Assembly: GCA_013400115.1 (NCBI GenBank)
Contig: VXBP01009019.1
Location: forward strand, 1 to 64,000
DNA: 64,000 nucleotides
Direction: 5' to 3'
Source of the DNA: Rhinopomastus cyanomelas
Taxonomy: Eukaryota; Chordata; Aves; Bucerotiformes; Rhinopomastidae
The position numbers were made by a program, and so were the translations under genes. Positions 11,513-24,610 of the stretch are shown here, piece by piece; position 1 is the first letter of the stretch; each line of letters opens with the position of its first letter. Below the pieces are notes generated by a model, which saw only the letters and a list, made by a program, of their open reading frames with translations, did no database searches and was not told where the DNA came from.

Positions 11513-14500
11513 TTGAAAAGACCCTTGAGAACATCCTGAATGATTCTAAGCTCCATGCTACTGGTCATACTGGCTCTGTCACTTAGTTCTGCCAGTGTTT
11601 CAGTCAAAAGCAAAACATGTTCTCTGCTTCCTTTGCTGGCAGAGTCCTTACATGTCTGAGCCTCCACCCCTTCCCATGATCTACTGGTTCCCCGTAATCC
11701 TCCCTCCAAGACGGAGAGTTCCTTTCCCTTACTAGTGTTGCTGCTTGACCTTTTACAATGTAGTTCATAATTCCTGGTGCCTATACCAGCCCCATTTAAA
11801 TGCTGTCGCACAGAGTATTGAGGTGTCACTGTAGTTGTCTGTGCTGCAGACCTTGGCATGACAGAGCATGCCGCAGATCAGTGGAGTTGATGGACCACTG
11901 CAGCTTCACCAAACTGCCATGATGACCTCACTTCCTTTTTCTTCTCTAGCCATTGCCCTTGAAACTCGACATCTGCCACATTTGATAAGTTGATAAAGAC
12001 AAAACCTGAAAGTACAAATGGAAAAGGTTGGGGGGAAATACCTTCATTTTCTTTTCACTTTTTCAGAGCTAGAATGGATTTTTTACACATCTAAAGCATG
12101 GTGTGAATTTAAAGCAGAAGCAGTCACACCTCATTAGCTGCTGTGCTAAACTTTCAGCTGCAGTGTGTGCTGTGCTTGATCTCCAAGAGACTTTTCCAAT
12201 GCCTCTGGTACTTCTTATTTGCTTGTTTTTGAGGTATGAGGCAGATTTCAAATCACTTATCTCTGTGTGAATGAGAATTACCTTTTCTAGTCTCCGGGCA
12301 AAGAGAAAATGGCAAATCACAGACAATGACCTTGCTGCCACATATCTTCGCTTTGCATGATTCTAGGGGCAAAAGAGCATCTTTTATGTGAACAGCAGAA
12401 AAAAAAAAAGATCTTAAGAGCTCTTTTCTCTGAGTGAATTAAGTAAATCGTTCAGCACAAGGGCAGACAACTGCACAATGTTCTTGCAAGTATATTGCTC
12501 GTCTATTCCCTATGTTTTATCTGCTGCCCTGACCCGACTCCCTTCAGCTCTTCTGCTCATCACCTCTGAGGATGAGAGTTCAGATCCAGGGGATGCCCTG
12601 CCTGTCACAGGGCACAGTTTTATGTGACAGGAAAATTGCAACCTGCACCTGGATGGGCCGGAGAAGCATTTGTCTATCTCCAGCCAGGTGGGGAGAAATG
12701 GACTCAGGCCTGTCTGTGTGGGCACAGCACTTGCTGCAACTCTCTGCGTGGGCCGTGTGACACCAGCATGGTTGTCAGCAACATAGTTGTTTCAGTGTCA
12801 AGAGCACAAAGCAGCAAGTGGGCTGTGCTGCAGCTGGCCTCAGTGGCTGTTCTGTAGTGTGAATGTGAGTGGTACATTGCAAGGTTTGGAGCATCTGAAA
12901 GTTAGACTTTGTAAGAGGTTATTCAAATGTTTTCTCCATGCCTGGAGGGAGCCAGTTTGCAGTGGTTGTTCATACCGTTTGCTGTTTTGTCAGGCGTGCT
13001 TGAGTTTCATCTAGGAGAGATGTATGTGCTCTTCAAAAGGGATTTTGATCATAACAACAAAACAAAACACTGAGGATGGAAAAACAAGGCCAATAGAGTA
13101 GAACAAGGAGCAGGTGATATCTGGCCATATAGATATCCCCTTGGGTTTGCAAAACTGGTGCACTTCCTCTTGCTAAGCTCAGCCTCATGCTGGTGGCTGT
13201 GGTCTGATAGCTGTACTCAGCTCTCTGCACATGTTGGCTAAGGAGCAGGTATTCTCACAGCAACTGCGTCGAGACCAGCCCCACTTGGGGCATGAGTGCT
13301 GGTGACTTCTGCCTGTATCAAGGGAAGTGGATGGGAGCATGTCACAGCTTCAGCCCAGTCCATTTTGCCACTCTCCGTGCTTTCAAGAGCCTAAAAGAGA
13401 GAGGGGCTGGCATGCGGCTGCATCCAACGCTGGTAGGGAGCTGGGCACAGCTGGAATATGAAGCTAAAGCTGAAAGAAGTCCTCAGGTTTCCACCACTGA
13501 AGTATTAGAGGATCTAGTTCTCAGAGGACCAAAATGCCTGAGCAAGTTGAAGAAATATTCCATTATGGCTCGTACCAATTACAAAAAAGTCGTGTCCCTG
13601 TTTGCAGGTCCCATGGTATAGGGTAATATTCAATGTTTTCTACTTTTGAAATGCACTTGGATTACTGATGGACTTTGCACGAGTTTTGGAGGTGCTTCCA
13701 AGTCTGTGTTAAGTGGGAACAAAGGGTGTTGAACATACTGAGCAGCTTTCCAGAATGGAGTCCAAACAGCTGCATCTCAAACAAACAAACAGCATTTCTG
13801 TTGTTGCAGTATTTCTTCCTCTGAGGTTTGTCCTGTAGCACTCAGAGGTGGTGATAGGAGTTTCTTGATGAAGTAAGCAGGCAAACAGGTTTCTGATTTC
13901 AGTTGGATGTGAGGCAAAGGAAAATAGCTGGCAGTCAGCACATTTGATTGTGCTGTAAAATCATCAGACTCCCTGCTGCCTTCTCCTTAGACTCAAGGAC
14001 TAGGGTCTCCAAAGGCAGTTTTTCAAATGGCACTATAGTACCTACTTAAAGAAGAAAAGAGATGGAAGAGAAAAACCCAAATGCTAAGTCAGTGTGACAG
14101 TCAAAGGATTTTTTTTGTTTCTCCAAGCTTTCCTGTAAGTTGTAAAAATGCAGTAAAAGAGAGACTTGTGTGACAGTGACAAAAGGCTGTAAAGCTGTGT
14201 GTGGTTGCATAAAGTTGTAGTATCTTACATCACGCTGCCCCATGCACACGTTCTTTCTGGTAGTACAGTCACACCACTCCATGTGGTCTTATCCTCTCTC
14301 CAGCTGCTTGACTCATCCTGGTTCTGTTCCTCTCCCTGTGTTTCACATTGCTGTAAGAAGGGCTGTTCCTTGCCGCGGCCAGGGCTTGTCCAGCTGCCTG
14401 TTGCAGCAGGTCTCACCTGTCAGTCTGGCTAGAAGAGAAGTCCTTAAGCGCCTGTGGGCTAGCTGTTGGGTGCATACGCTGTTCTTATTAGGGAGCACAA

Positions 14501-16779
14501 ACATTTCAGGGTGGCTAATCTGCAGACAAGATCCTATTAAAACGGGGTGCTTAGAAAGTGTTATCTAGATATAACCTGAAAGAGGAAACAACCATTTCAG
14601 CTCTTTCATAGACTGCTTCCTCCTCAGTGTACTTCGATCCAAGTCAAGTACTGCGCAAGCTGCTGCTGTTGCTAATTCAGTCATGCATTTTAGAGTCCCA
14701 ACTGTGAGCCTGTAGTCTCATTTCTCACCCCCAGGTTCTCCAGACTAACTTATGCACTTAGTTATATATACTTAATCTTGTGGCCTTCTAGCTCTGCATC
14801 AGCAACACCCATGTGACCTTTCTCTGATTAAAATCTCTTGGCACTCCGTGCTCTCAAGAGAACACTGAAATTAAAGATTCAAAGGCTCCAGAGGGTCTCC
14901 AGTTATACTCTCTCTTAAGGGAAAAGAGATGGGGTCCCTGACTGAAATGTAATGTACAGTCTTGCTGATGTAAAGGAAGGATTTTCTGAAATGTCCCTGA
15001 AGCACTTGAATAAAACACAGGGGGAGTTTCTGTGTGCGCATAAAAACAGAGGAATGGGAGTAAATTGTATACAAGGAATCGACCTGCTCAGCAGAGGGGT
15101 TCTTCATCTGCTTTTTCAGGGGTTGTGCTATGGAAAGAGAAGATGTAGCAAGTCCTCATTTCTTGTTTTTGCTTTGTTAGAAAATTGTAATGTGTGACTC
15201 CAGTTGGTCCAAATCCATTATTGAGTTCATTGTGTTCTGGGGAGAACAGGTCAAAAACATCACTCCCCTAGAGACCTTGGCTTTGTAGGGAACTTTACTT
15301 ACAGGGCACTCAGGACCTTAATAGGACCTAAGTGTTTGTTCCAAGGGGCAGCACACATGAAGGTATGTCTTTAGGGCTGCTGTGAGGCTGAGCAATAAGC
15401 CACATCACCCACAGCAGAGAGGGCCACTTCTGTCTCTCAACTGGTCACAGTCAGGGCTTTCTGCCTGCGTAAAGAAGGTGGATGGGTGAGGGGAAGGGGG
15501 CTGATGCAAATCCCAATGTCCCCTCAGTGTGGAGCTGGGAGAGGGCCAGCAGCCAGAGCTGAGACCTCAGGCACACTTAGAGCTACTGACTTAGAGTAAT
15601 TGTCATGTAGCCAGGAGAAAACAGTCTGTTGATTGAAATCGAGACAGCAGGGCTAGGGTTTTACAAGGCTCCAGCATGGTATGGGAACAGGACTTACAAA
15701 GGCTTCAATCTGTCTACGCTGCAAGATTTAATCACACTGGCTGTTTTGTAAATGGTTTCTAGACAGTGGAGGTGAGACCTAGGAGATCTACAAGAGCTTT
15801 TGCTCTCCTTCAGCAGCTACTTTAGAGGTAAGAACTGTGTCTGAGACTGGAGGAAAAAGGAAAAAGCTCCTTTAAAGGTCCTCCCTTGTTGGTCTCTGAG
15901 CAAGGAGGAGTAAGAGCAAAGAATCTCCATGGGAGGTTGCTCCTCGGCAGCCATCAGTGCCTTTGAGGTACATAAGCCCCTATATAGACTCTTTGCCCCC
16001 AGTTTCCCCTGCAAGGCGCCAGTTCACAGCTTCCCCCGCCCCGCCAACCCTTGCAGTGAGAGTAAGCCCCAGGCACATTTTGGGGCTGGTTGCACAAGAG
16101 AAAAACCACATTCTTAGGGGGAGGATGACTCTCTACTCTTTTCTGCATGGGTGCTCTCCTTCTACTTCCCCAGCAGCTGACCTTCTCAGGGTAAGCAGTG
16201 GCTGGGGATTGCTAGGGCAGGACTGACTCTCTTCCACAGAGGCACTGTTCCAAAATCAGCCAGAATTTAAAGGTGGACCTTTAAATAATAGAGTAAGAGG
16301 CTTCTAAAAGCAGTGGGGAGTAGGTTTGAACATTTGCCTGATGTGTTGTGTAGCTTTTAATGCCCTTCAAAATGAAAGAGTTGGCAGGAGGAGATGCCAG
16401 CCACAGACTGTGAGAGAGTCAGGGACTAGGGCATCCCTTCACCCTGTGAAGATTGTCATGAGATACTAGTAATTAGCACACTGCAGCTGGACACTGAGGG
16501 GTGCTCACAGGAGTGTTCTGTTGTGCTCTGTCCCTGCTTGGGTGCTGAGTCATGTTCAGTGCTTACACCATACTCTCCTAGTGCATCTGTAACGCAGCCC
16601 GGCTGCAGCAGTGCAGGAAAGACCAAACCATTTTGTACCTCACTTTGCTCACCCTTGCTCACAAGGCTCCTAACAACAAGCAGCTCAGCAGCATGCAAGG
16701 AGTCAGCAGCCCAGTTTTACACCACATCTGTAGTTCCGGTTTTCAGGTTAAAAACACCCATAGTAAACCACCTATTTCA

Positions 16780-16963
16780 GCACTGAAACAGGCTGCGCAG
16801 GGGAGTTGTGGAGTTTCCTTCACTGTAGATGTTTAAAACCCACCTGGATGTGTTCCTGTGCGACTTGGTCCAGGTGACCCTGCTCCAGCAGGGGGATTGG
16901 ACTGGATGATCTTTCAAGGTCCTTTCCAATCCCTAATGGTTCTATAATTCTATGATTCTATGA
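16780..16963 (+). mobile_element. CR1 LINE 3' end
   Basis: A severely 5'-truncated copy from GAAACAGGCTGCGCAGGGGA to the terminal ATTCTATGATTCTATGA, including GACTTGGTCCAGGTGACCCT and GGATTGGACTGGATGATC. Confidence 0.95.
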
Positions 16964-18442
16964 ATGCATCTTAGAACCTTAATAAGAGAACTCCTGTGAT
17001 AGCTGAGAGCTCACCCTGCTTTCTGGAGGGTTTCTGCTTGCTGCAGCAATAATTCTAGTCTGTGCTGATCCACTTCAGCAGTGATTTGTTTGACAGCAAA
17101 TGGCACACAAGCACTGCCTAGCAAGGTTTTACTACTAACAGAGCTGCCTGTCTTGTGCAGTGGAACAAGCTCCTTGCTGTGAACAGGTGAGAATCTCTGC
17201 AGTGACAGCCCAACGCTTCAGTATTTTGTCACAAGCAGCGTTACCGCTTGCAGTTCTTGCCCTCAGAAGGTCAAGACCCAAATTCACAGTGTCGACCACT
17301 TTGTTCTGCAAATGAGAATTCAAAATATTTGTCTCCGGAACCAGCTGTTCTTTTGTTAAACCAGTTTCAGTGCACTGGGACTACGGAAACCGGTGGTCAG
17401 CTTTTGAATGGAAGCGGCACTCAGGCTTTAACTTTACTATAAAAAGCTGATGGTATGGGCGTGTGGTTAAAAAGTACAAGCATTAATTAACATCAGAATG
17501 AATGTGCCGGGTGGGCCAGCATATGGGGGGTTCCCCACACACCCGCAATTTCAGAAAAGTATGAGTTGTAGGATTTGTTTGCTGCTGTTCAGCTTAGGTC
17601 TAAGGGAATAAGTCAAAGCTTTGAACAAGTCAGGCAGATGCAGACAGAGTGGCTAAGCACAGCTAAAAGAAGCGGAGAGCAAGTCCCCACAGATCTTCTC
17701 CCAGTGCTCGGTTTGGAGGGTGTTGCCCTCCACCTCAGTCCCATTGCTGCAGGCATGAAACGGCGTCCCACCTTAGAAGGTAAAAGACACTTTCTTACTC
17801 ACTGTTGCCAGCAGATCCTCCAGCCAGTGACAGGGCAGAAAGCAGCGTGATGAAGTTTTGCTTTCGCATGTTACCCCGACGGTGCTCCCAGACGAGGGGT
17901 GCTTAGGCGGGCTCTTGGCTGCACCCGAACATTTACATTTCCTGTTTCCTGCCGGGGAGCATCTGAGCTGCATTTCTTCAGGAGATGGACTCTCTTTGAT
18001 GGGTTTTAGGAAGTGATGTAATTCCGCCTGGGCCTGTCAAGCAAGCAATGATTGCAAAAGAAAGAAGGAAAAAAAAAGTTGCTCTTCAAGCACTGACTTG
18101 GCTGCAGCACCTTTTCACTGTAGGTGAGCATTTTTCTGATTCCCAGCTTTACTACCGTCGATCTTAATCTACACACTCAGTGTTCCTGGGGATAAACATC
18201 ACACTAACACAAACCAGACACAAAATTTTAATTAATGTGTGTTAGCAGGAAGGTTTTAGGTTTGTTTTCAGGGTGGCTGAACAGGCAAGTTTTACTAGTG
18301 CCTCTCCTTGGCCCTCGTACTTCTCCCAGTGCAGTGGGACACTCTGTGCCTTTACAACTCCAGAAGGCAACCCCCAAGTGGGGCTGTCTCCCGCAAGTGG
18401 GAACAATACCTGGTTTGCCTGGTGGCCAATAACCAAGTATTT

Positions 18443-18652
18443 TCACAGAATCACAGACTCACAGAACATTAGGGATTGGAAGGGACCTTGAAAGATCATC
18501 TAGTCCAATCCCACTGCCACAGCAGGATCACCTAGACCAAGTCACACAGGAACATGTCCAGGTGGGTTTTAAAGTCTTCAGAGAAGGAGGCTCCACAACC
18601 CCCCTGGGCAGCCCCTTCCAGTGCTCCATCACCCTCACTGTGAAGAAGTTTT
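18443..18652 (-). mobile_element. CR1 LINE 3' end
   Basis: Starts with TCACAGAATCACAGACTCAC and runs through GGGATTGGAAGGGACCTTG and CCACAACCCCCCTGGGCAGC to CTCACTGTGAAGAAGTT, i.e. a reverse-oriented, 5'-truncated CR1. Confidence 0.95.
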
Positions 18653-19847
18653 GAGCTAGTTTAAGTCAGGGAAGAAGGAAAAGCAGAAAACAACATGATT
18701 TTTCGTTAGGAGCAGGTGGCTTAGCTGGAAAGCACTTGGACATCAGTGAAATTATAGCTGTAGATGACAGGGTAGAAGGTCTCAGGTTCCAAAAGAATGC
18801 AGTGGCTGGCATAGGGGTCCATGGTCCCAGGGTAGATGGTGGTGAGGGGGCAGGTAGTGCCTGACTCCCTTTGTCCCTCTTCTTTCAATTATGAAAGTCC
18901 AGAAATTGAGGCTACTCGGGACTTCTTGTGTGCTCAGGGCACAGTGGCTCTGCCTGGTTGGGCAACAGGAAAATTGATAACTGTCCATAAGGCCAGCAAA
19001 GGCAAAGAATGTTCATGGTTTTATGAGCATAGACTTGGGTCCTATGGCTGTTACTACTATCCAGCCTCAGCTTTTTTTGACTTTAGGCAAAAGTAGGTTG
19101 TCATTTTTTTAAGAGCATTTTGATTGCTGTAACGTGTAAAGGATGCGCTATTCTCCTTTCCATTTCTTTTCCGTCTCCTGCATCTCTTTCTTGAGTTTGC
19201 CCTGCTTAGTCTTTCTAATGCCACATGGGCTGCAGACATGCTGTTATGGTTTAGCCTGCCCTGAATATTTGGCCATTTTTACTCACTCTGCAGATGTATC
19301 TCAGTTCACTCATCCTTCACCTAAACACAAACCTAGATAAAAGGACTGGAAGGGAAAAGAGGAAAGTGTTTTGTATCTTTACTGCATCTTTTATCTCACA
19401 TTTCTTATGTGCAAGACTGTATCTTCCTCTTTTCCCTTCTACTCTTTCTACATAGGTTGTAGCATTTATCACTCAGATTTCCACTGATCATTTTTGACCT
19501 GGGTTTGGCTACCAACTCACTGCCGCCCCTCAAAAACAAGATGGGCACACACTGGTGTGTCCCAGCCTTATGATTTCTAAGAGAAATGAATGTTCAGTAA
19601 ATGTGATTTTTTGCAACACTGCATTTTAATTAATACCTCAGAGTGATACAGAGGGCAGCTTGGCATTCAGCTATTTCGATTTTTAAAAATGTGGAGCAAG
19701 AGGAATGAGATCTTTTGGAAGCTGATGAACTGCACCGTCACAGAAAAACCATTACTGTGGCCCATCCCTGCTAGCTCTGCAGTTGTTCTCTCCTGGAGCA
19801 CTCCCAGTGGGATCCTTTTACCCACTTAGGAAGTGAGATTACCTTGG

Positions 19848-19924
19848 TCATAGAATCCTAGAATCATAGAATCATTACGGATTGGAAGAGACCTCGAAAG
19901 GTCATCTAGTCCAATCCGCCTGTC
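19848..19924 (-). mobile_element. CR1 LINE 3' terminus (about 75 bp)
   Basis: Only the last part of a CR1: a reversed TCATAGAATCATAGAATCAT-type tail followed by GGATTGGAAGAGACCTCG and CATCTAGTCCAATCC. Confidence 0.9.
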
Positions 19925-20846
19925 ATCATCTGCAGCTGCATGTTTCTCTCTTCAGAGTAGAAATACATAAACTGAAGCTGCAGGGCCAACCTTGCTGCAA
20001 AATAAACTTGTGCCTTTGGGGAACCCAAACAGCTTCAGTCACAGATGATCTCTGTAAGAGGATTAATTTGTATCTGATCATTTAATGGGCCTTATTTACT
20101 AGGATACCCAACACATCTTAGCAAGAATAAGTGTCTCTTCACAGGTGAGACAACCAGATTTCCTGGGTGTTTTCAGCATGCTACTCAGCTAGAAACATCT
20201 GTGCATGCTTTCAGTATTGTTTCATCAATTCTTACTTTATAAAGGGCATTTCCAACTGCCTAGCAATTTGTTGTTGTTCTTCCCTAATCAGAGAAGGGTT
20301 TGCATCCCTGAGACGACAGAATGTCGTCACCGTGACTCTTTCAGAAAACCATAAATGTTTTGTAACACTGTTTTGTTCCTTTTTCTTATGAGAACAGCAG
20401 CAGGACCAGCTGAACGTTTGAGATGACTGGACCAAGGTGCTGGTTAGTTATAGAGCTGACATTATAAACTCCTCCTAGTTCATCTTGTCTGACGCAGATG
20501 TCAGCTGCAAACCTGCCTGCTCTGAAGTGCAGACAGGGGCTAGTGCCAGTCAAGTTCTGCTAGTCCCTTAATGACAGACTTTTGCCTTTGACGTACGTTG
20601 GGAAAGGACAGATAAAATTTTCTCACAAGTCACTGTGAAAGAGCAGGAAATTGCACTGTATTGCAGTTCACTGCAACATAAAGAAAACAGATATTTTAAA
20701 AGAAGTCCCTGGAGCAAAGGAGTGTGTGCAAAGCCCACAGGGACCTTTTCAAGCCAACCTGAGCTCTGGTTGCTGTGGTGCTTCTGTGGGCTGCTGAAGT
20801 AAGCAGGAGCTGCAGAATTGAGGCTAAAGTGCACAGCACCCTTGTG

Positions 20847-20967
20847 TAGAATCATAGAATCATTAGGGACTGGAAGGGACCTCGAAAGTTCATCTAGTCC
20901 AATCCCCCTGCCAGAGCAGGATCAAGTAGACCAGGTCGCACAAGAACACATCCAGGCGGGTTTTACA
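20847..20967 (-). mobile_element. CR1 LINE 3' end
   Basis: Reverse copy from TAGAATCATAGAATCATTAG through GACCAGGTCGCACAAGAAC to ATCCAGGCGGGTTTTA, then truncated. Confidence 0.93.
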
Positions 20968-21033
20968 TGATGGTGATCTCGAATTGCACTCATGGTTGCA
21001 CTTGTTTCAGAGCAAGACATTCCTGAGAGAGTT

Positions 21034-21292
21034 GTAGAATCACAGAATCACTCTGGCTGGAAAAGACCCTTGGGATCATCGAGTCCAGCTAACCCTACTC
21101 TACAAAGTTCACCCTTAGACCATATCCTTCAACACATCTAAATGATCTTTAAACACCTCCAGGGATGATGACTCAACCACCTCCCTGGGCAGCCCATTCC
21201 AGTGCCTGACTGCTCTTCCTGTGAAAAGATTTCTCCTGATGTCAAGTCTAAACCTCCCCTGGAATATTTCAAACCCATTTCCTCTTGTTCTC
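21034..21292 (-). mobile_element. CR1 LINE 3' end, different subfamily
   Basis: Reverse copy of another CR1 lineage: TAGAATCACAGAATCACTCT, then TGGAAAAGACCCTTGGGATC, CCACCTCCCTGGGCAGCCC and TTTCTCCTGATGTCAAGTC. It lies 66 bp from the preceding copy. Confidence 0.93.
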
Positions 21293-22044
21293 TACAGTAA
21301 ACTTTTGGAATTCTGGATTACATGAAGAGACAAGTTGCTGCTCATTTCAAGCCACAGAGGCACTCAAGAAAAAGGTCTACACCTTTCTGAAACCAGTGTC
21401 ACCAGTATAAATTAGAACAATGATTAGGAAAATGAGATATTGTCCCTAAATGGATATCTTAAAAGAACAACTAAAATGAGAGTGACAATCAAAGCACAAA
21501 AACAAAGTACCTGCCCTTTTTAAGTATCACTTTGCTTTACTGGACTTGTAAATTCCTGCTTTATTTCATTGGGTTTTGCTTTCTTTTCTTCCTTACACAC
21601 AGCACAGATTGTTAAGTCATGGCTATAATATTGTGGAGACTTTAATAGGAACAGAAAGAAAACATGAAGCTATACTTGAAAATATCCAGATGTTTGTATC
21701 TAAGTTTTCTTGAATGAATTGAAAAATTGATTCCATTAGAGGCTTCTAACATCAAAAAACTTCTCTGGAATTAAAAAGGTCACAGTGTGCAACAGGGTGC
21801 TGGCAGACGTACGTTGAAGCATAGCTGGACTACTCAATGTTTGGAAACAGCACATGGTTCATAAATTTTGCACATACCAAAGCTTCCTGAGTTATTTGTA
21901 ACTTGTGTGAAACCCTAAACTAGATTATGCCTCTATTATTTTGTAGTACTGACTGTGTTGCAAAATATGTTTTCTCCTGGGGACTCAGCTTTACCTCAGG
22001 CAAAACCTCCAGCACTACTGAAAGGATAACATCTGGTCAGCAAA

Positions 22045-22309
22045 GTCACAGAATCACAGAATAGTCATGGTTGGAAAGGACCTCCTAGATCACCGAGTCC
22101 AACCATACCCACAACAACAAAAAACATAAACACCCGTTTGATCGACAAACACAACCTAACCCCCTCCATGCCTGCCACTATAGCAGGTCCTGAAGCACCA
22201 TGTCTATGCATTTCTTAAATCTACCTCCAGGGGTGGTGACTCAACCACCTCCCTGGGAAGGCCGTTCCAGTGCCCAACCACTCTTTCTGTAAAGAATTTC
22301 TTCCTAATA
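22045..22309 (-). mobile_element. CR1 LINE 3' end, third subfamily
   Basis: Reverse copy with TCACAGAATCACAGAATAGT, GGTTGGAAAGGACCTCCTAG, an internal segment at 22110-22200 not seen in the other copies, and TTCCAGTGCCCAACCACTC. Confidence 0.9.
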
Positions 22310-22799
22310 CAAGGAGACAAGATCTGTGCAACACAAGTTCTGAGAACTGAGGTTTTTAATTGATTCTACCAACATCACTATTGTGAGAGAAATTTACAGT
22401 GGATAAATCTTTTCTGTTTGGATCCATGTTGGCCAATGACATAATGGCACTCAGGTAAGATGTGTCTGTTTTTAAAATGGCTTGGCTCGCTTGCCCGATC
22501 TTCTAATGCATGAGTAAATCAGGCTTTCCCTTCTTTGCACAGCAGCACAGGGAGTTATGAGCTAAAGGCTTGTTGTGTCCTCTGAAAATAATTATGTACA
22601 AGTCATATTACCATACTTAAGGTCTAAGCTGGAATTAGAGACTCAAATGATCTAAATAAAAATTTTCCATGATAACTTCGAACTGTGAGTGCACATTTGG
22701 TATAAGCAACCCACAACAAACTAATTGAAGGAACAAGTGATTCATTGGGGCACTGCGATTCTGTTAGCAGGACTGGATCTCCTTCTACTCCCTGTCAGA

Positions 22800-23212
22800 G
22801 GTTGAGGAACATCTGCCTTATGAGGAAAGGCTGATGGAGCTGGGTCTCTTGAGCTTGGAGGAGATTGAGAGGTGACCTCATTAATGTCTATAAATATGTG
22901 AAGAGTGGGTGTCTGGAGGATGGAGCCAGGCTCTGCTCAGTGTCATCTACTGATAGGACGAAGGACAATGGGTGTAAGCTGGAATATAGGAGATTCCACA
23001 TCAGTAGCAGAAGGAACTTCTTCATAGTGAGAGTGACAGAGCACTGGAATGGGCTTCCCAGAGGGGTTGTGGAGTCTCCTTCTCTGGAGACATTTAAAAC
23101 CCATCTGGATGTGTTCCTGTGTGACTTGGTCTAGGTGATCCTGCTGTGGTGGGGGGATTGGACTAGATGATCTTTCAAGGTCCCTTCCAATCCCTAATGT
23201 TCTGTGATTCTG
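22800..23212 (+). mobile_element. CR1 LINE 3' end
   Basis: About 410 bp from GAGGAACATCTGCCTTATGA through the GGTGACCTCATTAATGTCTA block to CTAATGTTCTGTGATTCTG. The 89-codon open frame inside it is CR1 3' sequence, not a host gene. Confidence 0.96.
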
Positions 23213-23269
23213 AGACAACAAAAGTGGACCTCAAAAGCAGAGATGCATAATAAACCAGGAGGAACAAAT

Positions 23270-23620
23270 TGCATGCGATGCCGCTCAGTGTGATGTGACG
23301 GGGCTTAACTGCCTGTTCAGAAAAAGAGCCGACTGCAGTCTTCAGTATCAAGAAAAAAGCCTTTTTGTATGGAAATGACAGTGCAGGCACAGGAGGGGAG
23401 CACAGCTCGCTGTGCAGACAGACGCGGGGTGGACAACAAAACTAGTGCTAAAAATGTGTCTGCGCAATTTGGAAAAACACTTCAGAGGATAGAAATTCTC
23501 TCTGTGACTGCTCCTGGGAGCAAGACAAGAAGCACTGCCCGGGCGTCTGACGCAAGGAGCAGATCCAGGGGAAAAAGCCGTTGGCTGGTGAATTATCCTT
23601 ACGTGAAGTGTCTCACACTC
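23270..23620. other. CpG-richer non-coding patch
   Basis: Within AT-rich surroundings this stretch carries more than a dozen CpG dinucleotides (for example GCATGCGATGCCGCTC, CAGACGCGGGG and CCCGGGCGTCTGACGC). A 121-codon plus-strand frame (23369-23734) shows no domain. It could be a weak regulatory element or the promoter area of the missing TMEM154 first exon. I found no signal-peptide exon on the minus strand. Confidence 0.3.
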
Positions 23621-24429
23621 AGGTGCCTACTCATTAGCCGCCACTTTCAAGTCAGTGGTAGCTTAGGACCTAGCTTGAAAACCCCCCAGGGGGCTCTAGA
23701 GAAAAGGAAACATTTCTCTGCAAGAGAGAAATAAAAAGTGAGACTGATGAACTATAGGATTGAAACAACAAATCTGTCTCAAGTGTAAGTGCTGGTGAAT
23801 TTAGTAAGACAAGGAGTAGAGAAACAAGGTACTGGAGGGAAAGGAAACCAGGGATTTTTCTAGTGTGCTTCAGCTGCCAGTTTGAAGGCATTTCCTCGGT
23901 TGTGAAGTTTGTGAGATGCTAATAAAATCTGAAAAGATTCCTTCAGTGATGCTCAACCCTAAAAAAACACAGCAGCTCTTCCAAACTGTAATGTGAGATT
24001 TTTCCAGCCACACCTTAAGTATCTGAAGATAATCTTTGATGTCCTAAAATAATGCTGCTTAAATGTAGCTTGGTACTTTTTTAGGCTGTGGCAGCTCTCA
24101 TTTGATCCTCCTGTCTAAGTCTCTTTCTCTATTCTTGAATTAAAATATTCTCTTCCTTTTCCTTTCTTTTCCTTTCACTGTAATTATGGAACCTTACTTC
24201 AGAAATAGTTAATACAGAGTCCAGACTCTAAAGAAACATTGAGCTTTTTAAAAGCTACTCAAATACCTAGAGATGCAAATAGGCACTGACTACTTTCAAG
24301 ACTGTGGATATCTAATCTGGGGCAAATTTGGTTCCTAAATACTTTGAAAAAGTGTATTTTCCTTGTTGGCCATTTAAATATCTTTAATGGGTCTCACCCA
24401 AGTGCCCAGTCCAGAGTTATTAATCATCC

Positions 24430-24610
24430 TTGAAAACCACTGAGGCAGCCTCCAGCCCTGTCTTAGTCGAGGTCTGCAGAAGCTGCGCACGTATTTCAGG
24501 ATGTAAACAATCCCAGTCGAATCAAAGAGATGACGTTCGGCTGAAATCCAGACAGACGCTAAAAGAAAGAAGTGTGCGTCTGTAGAGCGATGGTATTTAT
24601 AACGCACATG
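24430..24610. promoter_or_regulatory. CpG-rich candidate regulatory block with TATA-like element
   Basis: About eleven CpGs fall in 180 bp while the flanks have nearly none. The block includes a CRE-like ATGACGTT and, on the minus strand, TTATAAATA (24594-24602), which could act as a TATA box for a transcript running towards TMEM154. No exon with a signal peptide follows it, so assignment to TMEM154 is only inference from CpG density and orientation. Confidence 0.3.

Noticed and set aside
13033..13230. Minus-strand MARYHLLLVLLYW leader-like frame as TMEM154 exon 1
   Set aside because: Hydrophobic start, but no phase 1 donor follows at a sensible place and there is no CpG or promoter context.
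13292..13621. 109-codon plus-strand frame
   Set aside because: No recognisable domain and no neighbouring exons. The length is possible by chance in 64 kb.
23369..23734. 121-codon plus-strand frame in a CpG patch
   Set aside because: Basic, low-complexity translation, no family match recognised and no splice partners. Kept only as a CpG-patch observation.
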